Positions 36,806-46,216 of a DNA stretch of 54,805 bases are shown in pieces. The number at the start of each line of letters is the position of its first letter. Position 1 is the first letter of the stretch. The notes beneath the pieces were generated by a model that saw only the letters and a list, made by a program, of their open reading frames with translations, ran no database searches and had not been told where the DNA came from. The translations under genes were made by a program, and so were the position numbers. Origin of the DNA: Prochlorococcus sp. AG-347-K19 (GTDB lineage Bacteria > Cyanobacteriota > Cyanobacteriia > PCC-6307 > Cyanobiaceae); NCBI GenBank assembly GCA_003281335.1, contig QCCG01000009.1, forward strand, positions 1-54,805, written 5' to 3'.

Positions 36806-37531
36806 ATGTTTAAATTCCTAAAAAACATTATGAAAAAGGAGTTAAATTTAACTAATGATGCTTATTCATTTCATAGAGTATTAAAAACAGATATCAAAAA
36901 AGATCCTAATGTAGAAGAAGATGAAATAATTTTTGGATGTGGTTGTTTCTGGGGAGCTGAAAAATGTTTTTGGAAACTTCCTGGAGTTGTCACAACTTCT
37001 GTAGGTTATGCTGGTGGTGAAAAAATTAATCCAACATATTATGAGGTATGTTCGGGCTTAACAGGTCATTCAGAAGTTGTACGAGTTATATGGAATAAAA
37101 GTGAAATAGATATTAGTGATTTATTAAAAATGTTTTGGGAATGTCATGACCCTACCCAAAAAAACAGACAGGGTAATGATATGGGAACTCAATATAGATC
37201 AGCAATATATTACACAAATGAAAGCAATTTTAGAACCATATTAGCCAGTAAAGAACAATATCAAAAAGAATTAAACAAAAAAAATTTTGGTTTAATTGAA
37301 ACAGAAATCAAAAAGATAGATAAATATTTCTATGCAGAACAATATCATCAACAATATCTTGCCTCAACTGGAAGTAGGCAGTATTGTTCTGCTTCCCCTA
37401 CAAAAGTTAAGTTAGGAGTTTTTAATGGAAGCAACTATAAATTGGAAGACCATATATGGGAAAACTTTAATTGGGAAGTTGACAAGTGTGTATTGAGATC
37501 TGATAACAATCCTATAAAGAATAAGATTTAA
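36806..37531 (+). CDS. msrA: Peptide-methionine (S)-S-oxide reductase MsrA
   Basis: MsrA repairs oxidised methionine. The catalytic GCFWG (Cys47) is intact within FGCGCFWGAEKCFW, followed by GYAGG, the GHSEVV segment and EQYHQQYL. The 241-residue length includes an N-terminal extension of about 40 residues and a C-terminal tail with further Cys that may act in recycling. The ATG at 36806 or 36830 could be the start. It is separated from tRNA-Pro by 27 bases. Confidence 0.94.
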   Translation: MFKFLKNIMKKELNLTNDAYSFHRVLKTDIKKDPNVEEDEIIFGCGCFWGAEKCFWKLPGVVTTSVGYAGGEKINPTYYEVCSGLTGHSEVVRVIWNKSEIDISDLLKMFWECHDPTQKNRQGNDMGTQYRSAIYYTNESNFRTILASKEQYQKELNKKNFGLIETEIKKIDKYFYAEQYHQQYLASTGSRQYCSASPTKVKLGVFNGSNYKLEDHIWENFNWEVDKCVLRSDNNPIKNKI

Positions 37532-37558
37532 ATCAATCTAATCTTTATAGTAAAGACA

Positions 37559-37632
37559 CGGGGCGTAGCGCAGTTTGGTAGCGCACCACTTTGGGGTAGT
37601 GGGGGTCGTGGGTTCAAATCCCGCCGTTCCGA
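37559..37632 (+). tRNA. tRNA-Pro (anticodon GGG)
   Basis: This 74-base cloverleaf has a 7-pair acceptor stem (37559-37565 with 37625-37631, two G-U pairs), a D stem GCGC/GCGC, anticodon stem CCACT/AGTGG and T stem GTGGG/CCCGC with loop TTCAAAT. The 7-base anticodon loop is TTGGGGT, giving anticodon GGG, read as proline, with G at position 37. CCA is not encoded. Confidence 0.96.
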
Positions 37633-37785
37633 TTACTTATCGTCTTCATTAATAAGGGATTTGTATAGTTTATATGAACTTATGCCTACTGCTATAAATG
37701 TAAAAGAAGAAAAAAAAGCCAAAACCAATATAGTAAGATTTGAAACTTCCACTTCACCTAATTGGAAAGATATAAAGATGTTCAT
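37633..37785 (-). CDS. 50-residue single-pass membrane protein
   Basis: ATG 37785 to TAA 37633 on the minus strand encodes a peptide with a short polar N-terminus. One hydrophobic helix follows (about residues 17-36), then SSYKLYKSL and an acidic end. The stop codon touches the 3' end of the tRNA-Pro gene on the other strand. The composition resembles small thylakoid membrane proteins, but I cannot assign a family. It lies 59 bases downstream of uppP on the same strand. Confidence 0.6.
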   Translation of the reverse strand: MNIFISFQLGEVEVSNLTILVLAFFSSFTFIAVGISSYKLYKSLINEDDK

Positions 37786-37844
37786 TAGAAAGAATTTTTT
37801 TTAAAACATTAACACAATTGCAAAAAATATTTTTTTCCATCAAA

Positions 37845-38645
37845 TTATAAATTCAAAAGAATTACAACACCAAAAATAACTCTATAGATGATAAATATTT
37901 TCAACCCATTTGAAGAAAAATACTTTAATAAAAAATTTATTGATAATAAAGAAGAAAAAAATGTCGTAACAAGACCAACAAAAAGAGGGAAAAAACCTAA
38001 TGAAAAAAAATCATTAAAAGAAGAAATAAACTCAACAATCGCAGCAAGAGAAATAGCTGGCAAACCTAAAAGAAATGAAAATTTCACAGCATCGCGTCTT
38101 TCCCAACCTGATATTAAAGCGCTAGAAATAGTTACACCTGATCTTGAAACACCAGGAAAAATTGCAAATGCTTGAAAGAGACCTATCAAAAAACTATTTG
38201 AATAATTATGGCTTTTAAGATTAATAGAACCTCTTTTCGAACTATCTGCTAAGTACATAAAAAAAGACATCAGAAATGAGACCAATGCTATTGATAAATT
38301 TGAACGTAGTATGTTATCAAAAAAATCAGTGGCAAATAACTTTATGCTCCCACCAAGCAAAACAAGTGGGATAGTACCAATCAAAATAGACCTTAATAAT
38401 TTTCCATGCAAGAGATATTCAAGAAAATTTTTAGAAGTTTGACTTTTGAAATTAAAAATATCATTCCTAAAATACCAGGCAATGGCTAAAACACTTCCAA
38501 ATTGAATAGTAGCGGACAAAGATGAACCAGGATCATCAATCCCTAAAAAAAGCGATATAACTTTTAAATGAGCTGTACTACTTACAGGAATAAATTCCGT
38601 CAATCCTTGAATTAAGCCATATAAAATAAATTTTAAATATTCCAA
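37845..38645 (-). CDS. uppP: Undecaprenyl-diphosphatase UppP (BacA)
   Basis: UppP dephosphorylates undecaprenyl diphosphate to recycle the lipid carrier for peptidoglycan and other envelope polymers. The 266-residue multi-pass protein has the two conserved motifs: GLTEFIPVSSTAHL near the N-terminus and FPGVSRSGVTIS after mid-protein. It is divergent from the small secreted-protein gene at 38714. Confidence 0.95.
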   Translation of the reverse strand: MEYLKFILYGLIQGLTEFIPVSSTAHLKVISLFLGIDDPGSSLSATIQFGSVLAIAWYFRNDIFNFKSQTSKNFLEYLLHGKLLRSILIGTIPLVLLGGSIKLFATDFFDNILRSNLSIALVSFLMSFFMYLADSSKRGSINLKSHNYSNSFLIGLFQAFAIFPGVSRSGVTISSALISGWERRDAVKFSFLLGLPAISLAAIVEFISSFNDFFSLGFFPLFVGLVTTFFSSLLSINFLLKYFSSNGLKIFIIYRVIFGVVILLNL

Positions 38646-38713
38646 AAAATTATTAAATCACCTTATTAATTAATAGCAATTTACATTTAATAATTAAAAG
38701 CTAGTATAGAAAA

Positions 38714-38986
38714 ATGAAAAAAAAATCTATTTTAATATTATTTTTTCTGTTTCCCTTAATCTTTTCTGATTATGCGAAAGCTAACTATTGGTTGATAATT
38801 GGAACTTATAGACAAGGGCCAGGAAGAAGGCCTGAGGTTAGTGGAATAACAAGCCCTTCGTTACATTCTATTCCAATGAATGATTTAGAAGCTTGTAATA
38901 AAGCAGGGGAAAAAATAACTAATGAAATATATAAACCTGTCTGGCAATTTGATAGTAGGTGGACCTGTATATTTAGAGGAGATTAA
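38714..38986 (+). CDS. Small secreted protein, 90 residues
   Basis: A signal peptide of about 23 residues (Lys-rich start, hydrophobic core, cleavage near AKA) precedes a short mature region with GTYRQGPGRRPEVSG and two cysteines (about residues 60 and 86) that could form a disulfide. I do not recognise a named family. It converges with the 44-residue gene, 5 bases away. Confidence 0.7.
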   Translation: MKKKSILILFFLFPLIFSDYAKANYWLIIGTYRQGPGRRPEVSGITSPSLHSIPMNDLEACNKAGEKITNEIYKPVWQFDSRWTCIFRGD

Positions 38987-38991
38987 TAAAG

Positions 38992-39126
38992 TTACCTTTT
39001 AACATCATGAGCACAACCATCTCCTTTATAGTTTTCACTCTCGTAAAAATCATTTTTTGTCCCAAAATAAACTGTTAATAATACAAAAGGTAAGCTTAAT
39101 ATAAATAAAATAGTTGTTAAATCCAT
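38992..39126 (-). CDS. 44-residue small membrane protein
   Basis: ATG 39126 to TAA 38992 encodes a peptide with an N-terminal hydrophobic helix (about residues 4-21), then FGTKNDFYESENYKGDG and a CAHDVKR end. It has coding character and a clear membrane anchor. It lies 56 bases after the 41-residue gene on the same strand; both are too short for ordinary gene prediction. The family is unknown to me. Confidence 0.6.
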   Translation of the reverse strand: MDLTTILFILSLPFVLLTVYFGTKNDFYESENYKGDGCAHDVKR

Positions 39127-39182
39127 AATGTTAATTTATTCAGGAAGTTAATGAAAGATACAAATTTTACTTTAACTAATGA

Positions 39183-39308
39183 TTAATAATCTGTAGGTCC
39201 TTTAATACCAAGATAAAAGAAAGCTCCTAATCCAAGCAAAAGTAAAACACCAGCTACAGCGGCAGAGGGGACAAAACCTCCTATTGCAAATGAAGAAAAG
39301 TAATACAT
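39183..39308 (-). CDS. 41-residue single-pass membrane protein
   Basis: ATG 39308 to TAA 39183 encodes FAIGGFVPSAAVAGVLLLLG followed by GAFFYLGIKGPTDY, a single Gly/Ala/Leu membrane helix. The look is that of a small photosystem or cytochrome-complex subunit, but it matches none I know by sequence. It is followed on the same strand by the 44-residue gene. Confidence 0.62.
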   Translation of the reverse strand: MYYFSSFAIGGFVPSAAVAGVLLLLGLGAFFYLGIKGPTDY

Positions 39309-39398
39309 CTATAAAACTAAAACTAGTTAGATAATATCAATAAAAACTAGCTATTTGTAAATAATTTTTGACTCGAAGACAATTAGGTAACATCAGCT

Positions 39399-39626
39399 CT
39401 AAGCTACTAAAGTCGAATCTTCATTGTCAGCAGAAATTCTTATTCTCTCTTCCAGTTTAGGCCCATATAATTCATTTCCCCAGATTTCAACTCTTGAATC
39501 ATTTGGGGCCATAAAAGTAAGAATATCAGTTGGAAATAAAACTCTCTCTAAAAAAAAATTTGATGGTCCAATACACCTCAAGACGACCATCCTACACCCT
39601 TCATTTTTGTAAGAAAACTCAACCAT
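39399..39626 (-). CDS. DUF1830-like protein, 75 residues
   Basis: This small protein has MVEFSYKNEGCRMVVLRCIG and the FFLERVLFPTDILTFMAP core that I associate with the cyanobacterial DUF1830 family (function unknown). I chose ATG 39626. The ATG at 39659 would add 11 hydrophobic residues not typical of the family. The 90-base gap to the 41-residue gene contains only AT-rich sequence with two CTAGTTTT direct repeats on the minus strand. Confidence 0.72.
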   Translation of the reverse strand: MVEFSYKNEGCRMVVLRCIGPSNFFLERVLFPTDILTFMAPNDSRVEIWGNELYGPKLEERIRISADNEDSTLVA

Positions 39627-39722
39627 CCAGAAAACTTCAAAATATAAACAATTAAACACTATTTAGAACAAAAAAAAATGTATAAAAAATTACTGAAAAA
39701 AAAGAAAATTTGAAAAATGCTA

Positions 39723-40664
39723 CTAATTTAATCCAGCCTCAACTAAATTTCTTTCTTGATCAATTAATAAAAGCGCATAAGAATTTATAAAATCAAAACT
39801 TTTACGGGGAATAGAAACATTAAGCATCCTCAAGAAATTAGATAATTTTTCATCTTGAAGGGCATTTCCTTTCTGTAAAAGCATTTCTTTTTCTTGAAAT
39901 GACTTCCACATATTCATATATTCAAACTTCAGTGGCTTTAAATGCCATATATTGTCAATTAAGCTCCAAATATCTAAATATTCATTCAACTTATTTTGAA
40001 TCTTTAATGTATATGAAGATTCATTTGGACTCAAGATTGCTGATTGTATGTGTTGATCCTTGACATCAATTGAGCAGGGTTCTATTCCTAAAAACCATCC
40101 CTCAAGAATTAATAAATCAGGATTATCAAATCTCCAATGAGATCTATCTCCTAAGCCATTCCTCAGTGATTTATCAAAAACAGGAACATTTAACTCTCCA
40201 TTAATTTTCCAATAAAATAATTTTTCATACATTAATTTTACTGAGTGACTTCCAGGAAAACCTCTTGATACATTCCAAGGATTATTCTTAATTGCTAATT
40301 TCATTTCGTTTGATGGGAGATAAAAGTCGTCAATTGAAATAACTGCAATTTTGAAGTTTAATTTTAACGATATAGCTTCAAGCCATTTACCTAGTGTTGT
40401 TTTACCTGTACCAGGTAAAGCTGAGATTCCAATAATTTTTCTGGAAGAAAAATTATTTTGAAATTTATAAGCCTGAGATAAAAGAGGTAAAGCCAAACCC
40501 CAAATCCAGTCATCATTTACTTTATTGTTCCAATATTGATCAATTGAAAGAATGTTTCTTTTACTATTCCAAAAATTGAAGAAATCATCCAAGGATTCCC
40601 AACCAATATCAATAATTAATCTTTCAAATTTATCAAGAGGAAAATTAATATCTAAATCTTTCAT
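39723..40664 (-). CDS. D-glycerate 3-kinase (GLYK-type P-loop kinase)
   Basis: This kinase phosphorylates D-glycerate to 3-phosphoglycerate, the last step of photorespiratory C2 recycling in cyanobacteria and plants. The 313-residue protein has a P-loop at about 83-90 (LPGTGKTT), SIDDFYLPSNEM and LLILEGWFLG, as in plant-type GLYK. It follows the HAD phosphatase by 4 bases. In this cluster its glycerate could also come from glucosylglycerate phosphorolysis. Assigned by family; no biochemical proof in the sequence. Confidence 0.85.
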   Translation of the reverse strand: MKDLDINFPLDKFERLIIDIGWESLDDFFNFWNSKRNILSIDQYWNNKVNDDWIWGLALPLLSQAYKFQNNFSSRKIIGISALPGTGKTTLGKWLEAISLKLNFKIAVISIDDFYLPSNEMKLAIKNNPWNVSRGFPGSHSVKLMYEKLFYWKINGELNVPVFDKSLRNGLGDRSHWRFDNPDLLILEGWFLGIEPCSIDVKDQHIQSAILSPNESSYTLKIQNKLNEYLDIWSLIDNIWHLKPLKFEYMNMWKSFQEKEMLLQKGNALQDEKLSNFLRMLNVSIPRKSFDFINSYALLLIDQERNLVEAGLN

Positions 40665-40668
40665 CTTT

Positions 40669-41466
40669 CTAACTTAGTTCTCGCTTATTTATCAATTTAT
40701 TGATTTCATTTTTCCAACCATATCCATTTGGTTCAGAAGCTAAAGAAAATTCAAAATCTTTTAATTGATCTAGTAAATTTAAGTTAGGTCCATCTATTCC
40801 AGGAATAACTATTTTAATATCTGAGTTTAAAAGTAGAGGCAAATCATTTGGAGAATCACCTAAACCTATAATTTCAATATTTTGAACATTTGAATATTCT
40901 TTAAGAGCATTTATTGCTTTCCCTTTGTTCGATTTTGAAGATAATAAGTGACTCATTCTATTGCCCTTAAAAATATCAACATCGAATTTTTTACAACAGA
41001 TATTAATTTTCTCTTCTAAATAACTTGGCGGATTTAAAAAAGGCATGCTCCAGTGTCTATCTCGCATTAAATTCAATGAGTTGCCTACTAAACCTGTAAG
41101 CTGAGTAGCTTCTTGATCAGTGAGTTTATTAAGAGGAGTAAGTTTGTAATTAATTTCTTTAGAAATAAAATTTAAGATTTCTTCAAGAGATTCGTATTTT
41201 ATTCCTAGGATAATTTCTCCATTTACTCTTTTAAGAGATTCACCATATATTGCCGCACCATTCTCAACAATGTAAGGATCCGTCAAGTTAAGTTCTTTTC
41301 TAATAACTTTTACTTCAGAAGCGGTTTTGCTCGTACAAAGAATAACGGGTATAGATAATTTTTGTAGTTTTTTTATAGTTTCTTTAGCAGGTGATAAATC
41401 ATATGAGTGATCCATTAAAGTACCATCTACATCACTTACTACCCAAATAGAAGAATTTTGTATCAT
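40669..41466 (-). CDS. gpgP: HAD phosphatase, mannosyl/glucosyl-3-phosphoglycerate type
   Basis: This 265-residue HAD phosphatase of the MPGP subfamily probably hydrolyses glucosyl-3-phosphoglycerate to glucosylglycerate. Motif I is SDVDGTLMD (Asp12, Asp14), motif II LCTSKT and motif IV GLGDSPNDLPLL, with the MPGP-type PYIVENGAAIYG segment. Marine picocyanobacteria are known to accumulate glucosylglycerate, and the matching synthase gene is two genes away. It starts 2 bases after the GH13 phosphorylase stop. Confidence 0.85.
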   Translation of the reverse strand: MIQNSSIWVVSDVDGTLMDHSYDLSPAKETIKKLQKLSIPVILCTSKTASEVKVIRKELNLTDPYIVENGAAIYGESLKRVNGEIILGIKYESLEEILNFISKEINYKLTPLNKLTDQEATQLTGLVGNSLNLMRDRHWSMPFLNPPSYLEEKINICCKKFDVDIFKGNRMSHLLSSKSNKGKAINALKEYSNVQNIEIIGLGDSPNDLPLLLNSDIKIVIPGIDGPNLNLLDQLKDFEFSLASEPNGYGWKNEINKLINKRELS

Positions 41467-41468
41467 AT

Positions 41469-43229
41469 TTATAAAGCACTAAGCCAAATTACTTGAAAAG
41501 GATCAAGACTAATATTTTTGCAATTGTATTTAGTGGATGTTAAAAAATCATGGGTGTTGAAATCATTATCAATTATTTTTGGAAGATCATTATCATTCAA
41601 TAGATAATTAATCTTATTTTCAGTCATATTATGGATTGCAAAAACAGACTCAGGACCTTGACCTCTTTTGATTACAACAATATCACTTCTACCTTTAGAC
41701 AAACATTTCATTTGTGAACAAGGGTGAAATTGCTTTAATTCTGATCGGACATCCATAGCATTACGAAGATATTTTAAGTTTTTATTAGCATTAGAATCAG
41801 GATTATTTAAAACAGCTGAAAGATTTTCTGATTTAAACTTTTCTCTGTTTAGATCTCGTCTTTGACCTGTCATAGAAAAACTTTTGATATCATTTTCTGA
41901 AGCTAGTAATGCTGGCAAATAAAATGCAGGGACCCCTTTCAGTGCCATTACTATTAGTTGACTCAAAATAAATCTCTCATATTGAAATCTTTTAGAATCT
42001 CTACTGGAGTCTTCCATTGCACTCCACCAACTAATATTCAATTCATAAGGTTTATCATCGCCATTTGATAAACGTCTATGACTTACTAATCCTCCTCTTT
42101 TCTCACAATTAATTAATAAATCCTTAATTCTCTGCTCATTCATTAAACCCTCAAGAGCTCTTAGCCCAACACCATCGTGCGATGCAGTGAAATTAAATAA
42201 AGTAGTATCTTTAGGTAATATGGGCCAATCAAAAATCCATGAGTTAAGAATATCAGCTCTTGAAGTAATAATTGCCTCTAGGAGAAGAGGAGGCAATGGG
42301 AAATTATATGCCATGTGGGCTTCATCATCAGGAATGAGATAAGACAGATTCTCCTTCTGAGGAACATTGGTTTCTGTTATTAAAACGCCATCATCAAGAA
42401 GATTATTTAAAAGAACTCTTAAGAGTTTCACAATTGAATGTGCTTTAGGTAAATGTAAGCATGTAGTCCCTGATTCCTTCCAAATAAAACCTACAGCATC
42501 AAGCCTTAACCATTTAATTCCATTAGATAAATAAGTAATGATTAAATTTAAGAACTCAAGAGTCATTTTAGGATTATGCCAATTCAAATCAATTTGATCT
42601 GGCCCAAAAGTTGTCCAAACTTGTTTAGGACCATCATCAGTATTTATTTGAGAAAACAAAGAGGAACTTCTAGGCCTAACTACATTTGACCAGTCAAGAT
42701 TTTCTTTCGGTGAAAAAACATTTGATATTCCCGGTTCTTGGGATTTAATAAATTGTTGAACCCATGGGTGAGATGATGAGACATGGTTTAGTACTAAATC
42801 AGCCATCAAATCATGATTTTTAGAAATATTTTTGAGATCATCCCAACCACCAAACTTATCTTCTAGGGAATCATAACTTGAGACTGCAAAACCTCCATCG
42901 CTTGTGGACTTTAGAAAAGGAAGAATATGTACAACTTTAGAAAGACTGCCAAAATGTTTACTTAACAACTTCCTAAGAGTTATTAATGATGCCTCTCCAT
43001 TTTTAAAAATACTATCTGCATAAGTTATCAAAACCGAATGAGATTCATTCCACCTTTCTTTATCTCTTATTTCTTCATAAGCAGATTTCTCTGAGAAATT
43101 ATCTAAAATCTGTAATAATTGATTTGAAATAAAATTAATTTCTTCTGTAGTATGATTTGGATAAATTGTTTTTAACAATTTATTAATTTTTAATCTATCT
43201 AATTTTTTCTCTGAATCAATTTGCTTCAC
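41469..43229 (-). CDS. GH13 sucrose-phosphorylase-like enzyme, probably glucosylglycerate phosphorylase
   Basis: This 586-residue GH13 (subfamily 18-like) alpha-glucosyl enzyme has nucleophile Asp244 (LRLDAVGF), acid/base Glu286 (LITETNVP) and transition-state Asp352 (SHDGVG), with NHVSSSHPW upstream. The domain order matches sucrose phosphorylase. Neighbouring GpgS, GpgP and glycerate kinase make glucosylglycerate the more likely substrate: phosphate would give glucose 1-phosphate plus glycerate. Sucrose remains an alternative. It is divergent from gpgS across 50 bases that include a 10-base palindrome. Confidence 0.82.
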   Translation of the reverse strand: MKQIDSEKKLDRLKINKLLKTIYPNHTTEEINFISNQLLQILDNFSEKSAYEEIRDKERWNESHSVLITYADSIFKNGEASLITLRKLLSKHFGSLSKVVHILPFLKSTSDGGFAVSSYDSLEDKFGGWDDLKNISKNHDLMADLVLNHVSSSHPWVQQFIKSQEPGISNVFSPKENLDWSNVVRPRSSSLFSQINTDDGPKQVWTTFGPDQIDLNWHNPKMTLEFLNLIITYLSNGIKWLRLDAVGFIWKESGTTCLHLPKAHSIVKLLRVLLNNLLDDGVLITETNVPQKENLSYLIPDDEAHMAYNFPLPPLLLEAIITSRADILNSWIFDWPILPKDTTLFNFTASHDGVGLRALEGLMNEQRIKDLLINCEKRGGLVSHRRLSNGDDKPYELNISWWSAMEDSSRDSKRFQYERFILSQLIVMALKGVPAFYLPALLASENDIKSFSMTGQRRDLNREKFKSENLSAVLNNPDSNANKNLKYLRNAMDVRSELKQFHPCSQMKCLSKGRSDIVVIKRGQGPESVFAIHNMTENKINYLLNDNDLPKIIDNDFNTHDFLTSTKYNCKNISLDPFQVIWLSAL

Positions 43230-43279
43230 TTTGAAAAAATCATTGAAGTATTAATACCATTCTGCACATCAATTAGAAA

Positions 43280-44506
43280 ATGGACTTTCAACAAGGTTTA
43301 ATCACAACAATACATGAATATGGAGTTACAGGAAATTTACTTAAAGAATTAAACAAAAGTCTTAAACGAAGATCAACTAGCATTTTAATACCTTGCTTAT
43401 ATGAAGAGTTTGAGCGTCCAGCATTAAAAGATATAAGAGAAGTTTTAAAAAACCTTACAGGCTTAAATGAATTAGTAATTGCTCTCTCTGCAAAAACTGT
43501 TGAGCAAGTTAAGGCAGCAAAATCATTTTTTGACTCAATGCCATTCCCAGTTCATGTTCAATGGACTAATTCTCCCTCTGTAATTGAACTATTAAAAAGT
43601 CAAGAAAAAAATGGATTAGAACTTTTAGGAACTCCAGGGAAAGGATGGGCTGTATGGCAAGGTATAGGAGTTGCGACTAGAAAATCAGAAGTTGTTGCTC
43701 TTTTTGATGCTGATATAAGAACTTTTAGTCCTTTATATCCCTCAAGAATGATACTTCCACTTCTGGATGAATCATATGGAATATCATATGTAAAAGCTTT
43801 TTACAGTAGATTATCTCTAGAAACAAATCAATTGCAAGGTAGAGCAACAAGATTATTTGTGGGGCCTTTATTAGCAAGTCTTGAGCAGTTAGTTGGTAAG
43901 GGTCCGTTTTTACAATATCTTCAATCATTTAGATATCCATTGGCAGGTGAGTTTGCTTTTACTAAAGACCTTGCTATGAATTTAAGAATACCTTGTGACT
44001 GGGGTTTAGAGATAGGTTTATTATCAGAGGTTTATAGAAACGTAAGGACCTCCAAAATAGCCCAGGTTGACCTAGGTTTATTTGATCATAAACATAAGAA
44101 TATTGGAGATTCTTCTAAAGAGGGATTGCAAAAAATGTGTACAGAAATACTTTCTAGTGTTTTAAGAGGTCTCATGGAGCATCAAGCCGAGACCTTAACT
44201 AGCACTCAACTAGCAACTTTAGAAGTTCTTTACAAAAGAGTTGGAGAAGATCGGGTAAAACAATTTGGATTAGATTCAGCAGTTAATCAACTTCCATACG
44301 ATAGGCACGAAGAAGAACTATCAGTACAAAAGTTTGCGAAACTATTAAGACCTGCTACAGAAGATTATCTAGATTGTCCTACGACACTTCAATTGCCAAG
44401 TTGGTCAAGAGTTCTATCTTGTGAGAACAAACTTCAAGAAGATTTAGCTATTGCAGGGTCAAAAGACATAAAGATAAATCAAAAAGAATTAATTAAAAAC
44501 TTCTAA
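43280..44506 (+). CDS. gpgS: Glucosyl-3-phosphoglycerate synthase (GT81)
   Basis: GpgS transfers glucose from a nucleotide sugar to 3-phosphoglycerate, committing carbon to the compatible solute glucosylglycerate. The 408-residue GT-A enzyme has [15 protein letters not shown] near the N-terminus, [10 protein letters not shown] and the metal-binding DAD (Asp143, Asp145) in [12 protein letters not shown]. It is divergent from the phosphorylase. Its stop overlaps the end of convergent ureC by 4 bases. Confidence 0.92.
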   Translation: MDFQQGLITTIHEYGVTGNLLKELNKSLKRRSTSILIPCLYEEFERPALKDIREVLKNLTGLNELVIALSAKTVEQVKAAKSFFDSMPFPVHVQWTNSPSVIELLKSQEKNGLELLGTPGKGWAVWQGIGVATRKSEVVALFDADIRTFSPLYPSRMILPLLDESYGISYVKAFYSRLSLETNQLQGRATRLFVGPLLASLEQLVGKGPFLQYLQSFRYPLAGEFAFTKDLAMNLRIPCDWGLEIGLLSEVYRNVRTSKIAQVDLGLFDHKHKNIGDSSKEGLQKMCTEILSSVLRGLMEHQAETLTSTQLATLEVLYKRVGEDRVKQFGLDSAVNQLPYDRHEEELSVQKFAKLLRPATEDYLDCPTTLQLPSWSRVLSCENKLQEDLAIAGSKDIKINQKELIKNF

Positions 44507-46212
44507 AGCAAAAAATACCTCTGAGCCATTGGGACTTCATCAAGTGGTTCACAAGTAAGAAGTTCTCCATCAGAAAAAACTTCATAAGTTTGAGGATCAA
44601 CTGAAATATTTGGCAGTTTACTATTAAGTTTTAAATTTAATTTATTGATATTTCTGGTATTTTCTACGGCAATACATTTCTTTTGTAAGCCTAATTTATT
44701 TGGAATATTTTGTTCAATTGAATTTTTACTTAAAAAGGTAAAAGAACTCTTAATTAGAGATTGGCCGAAACTTGCAAACATAGGTCGACCGTGTACAGGA
44801 CCTGGAGTAGGAATTGAAGCATTTGCATCACCCATTTGAGACCAAACTATAGATCCTCCTTTAACAACTAAGTCAGGCTTTACCGCAAAAAAGGAAGGTT
44901 TCCACAAAACCAAATCCGCAATTTTACCCTTTTCTATAGAGCCAACATGTTTATCAATACCATGAGCTATTGCAGGATTAATTGTGACTTTAGAAATATA
45001 TCTCTTTACTCTATAATTATCATTTCTTTCAGAATCCTGCGATAGCGGCCCCCTTTGGACTTTCATTTTATGCGCGGTTTGAAAAGTTCTTGTAATCACT
45101 TCGCCAACTCTTCCCATAGCTTGAGAATCACTAGCAATAATTGAAAAGGCACCTACATCATGCAAGATATCCTCAGCTGCAATAGTCTCTCTTCTGATCC
45201 TTGATTCAGCAAATGCAATGTCTTCTGGGATTTTAGAATCTAAATGATGACAAACCATTAACATATCAAGATGTTCTTCTAATGTGTTCCTTGTATAGGG
45301 TCTTGTTGGATTTGTACTACTAGGAAGAACATTTTTTTCTCCACAGATTTTTATAATGTCTGGAGCATGACCTCCACCTGCTCCTTCGGTGTGAAAAGTA
45401 TGAATAGTTCTTCCTGCAATAGCATTGATGGTATCTTCAACAAAACCTGCCTCATTCAAAGTATCAGTATGAATACATACTTGTACGTCAAACTTATCGG
45501 CAACATTTAGACAAGAATTTATTGTAGAAGGAGTGGTACCCCAATCCTCATGAAGCTTCAGTCCACATGCACCAGCCTCAACCTGATCAATAAGATTGAT
45601 CTCGTTTGTCGAGTTTCCTTTTCCAAAAAAACCTAAATTCATGGGAAATGCTTCTGCAGATTGAAGCATTCTTGAAATATGAAAAGAACCCGGAGTACAA
45701 GTAGTAGCGTTTGTGCCAGTTGCAGGTCCAGTTCCTCCTCCCAACATGGTTGTAATTCCAGAGGCTAGTGCTGTCTCAATTTGTTGGGGACAGATAAAGT
45801 GAATATGGGTATCTATTGAGCCTGCAGTAAGAATATGCCCCTCTCCAGCTATTACTTCTGTTGATGCACCAATAACAATATCAACATTATCCTGGATATC
45901 AGGATTGCCAGCCTTGCCAATTTCAAAAATCATTCCATCTTTTATACCCACATCAGCCTTAATTATTCCCCACCAATCTACGATCAAAGCATTAGTTATT
46001 ACGGTATCTACAGCTCCATCAGCTCTTCTTACTTGAGACTGTCCCATCCCATCTCGAATAACTTTACCTCCACCAAATTTAACTTCATCTCCGTAGGTAG
46101 TTAAATCCTTCTCTACTTCTATAAAAAGTTCGGTATCAGCAAGTCTTACTCTATCTCCGGTAGTGGGTCCGTAAGTTTGTGAATAAGTTTTTCTATCAAT
46201 TTTATAAGACAT
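44503..46212 (-). CDS. ureC: Urease alpha subunit UreC
   Basis: UreC is the catalytic subunit of nickel urease, splitting urea to ammonia and carbamate. All active-site residues are visible: His136 and His138 (THIHF), carbamylated Lys219 (GLKLHEDWG), His248 (CIHTD), His274 ([12 protein letters not shown]), flap His322 ([11 protein letters not shown]) and Asp362 (SDSQAMG). The 569-residue length is standard. It is the last gene of ureDABC on the minus strand. Confidence 0.98.
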   Translation of the reverse strand: MSYKIDRKTYSQTYGPTTGDRVRLADTELFIEVEKDLTTYGDEVKFGGGKVIRDGMGQSQVRRADGAVDTVITNALIVDWWGIIKADVGIKDGMIFEIGKAGNPDIQDNVDIVIGASTEVIAGEGHILTAGSIDTHIHFICPQQIETALASGITTMLGGGTGPATGTNATTCTPGSFHISRMLQSAEAFPMNLGFFGKGNSTNEINLIDQVEAGACGLKLHEDWGTTPSTINSCLNVADKFDVQVCIHTDTLNEAGFVEDTINAIAGRTIHTFHTEGAGGGHAPDIIKICGEKNVLPSSTNPTRPYTRNTLEEHLDMLMVCHHLDSKIPEDIAFAESRIRRETIAAEDILHDVGAFSIIASDSQAMGRVGEVITRTFQTAHKMKVQRGPLSQDSERNDNYRVKRYISKVTINPAIAHGIDKHVGSIEKGKIADLVLWKPSFFAVKPDLVVKGGSIVWSQMGDANASIPTPGPVHGRPMFASFGQSLIKSSFTFLSKNSIEQNIPNKLGLQKKCIAVENTRNINKLNLKLNSKLPNISVDPQTYEVFSDGELLTCEPLDEVPMAQRYFLL

Positions 46213-46216
46213 AATT

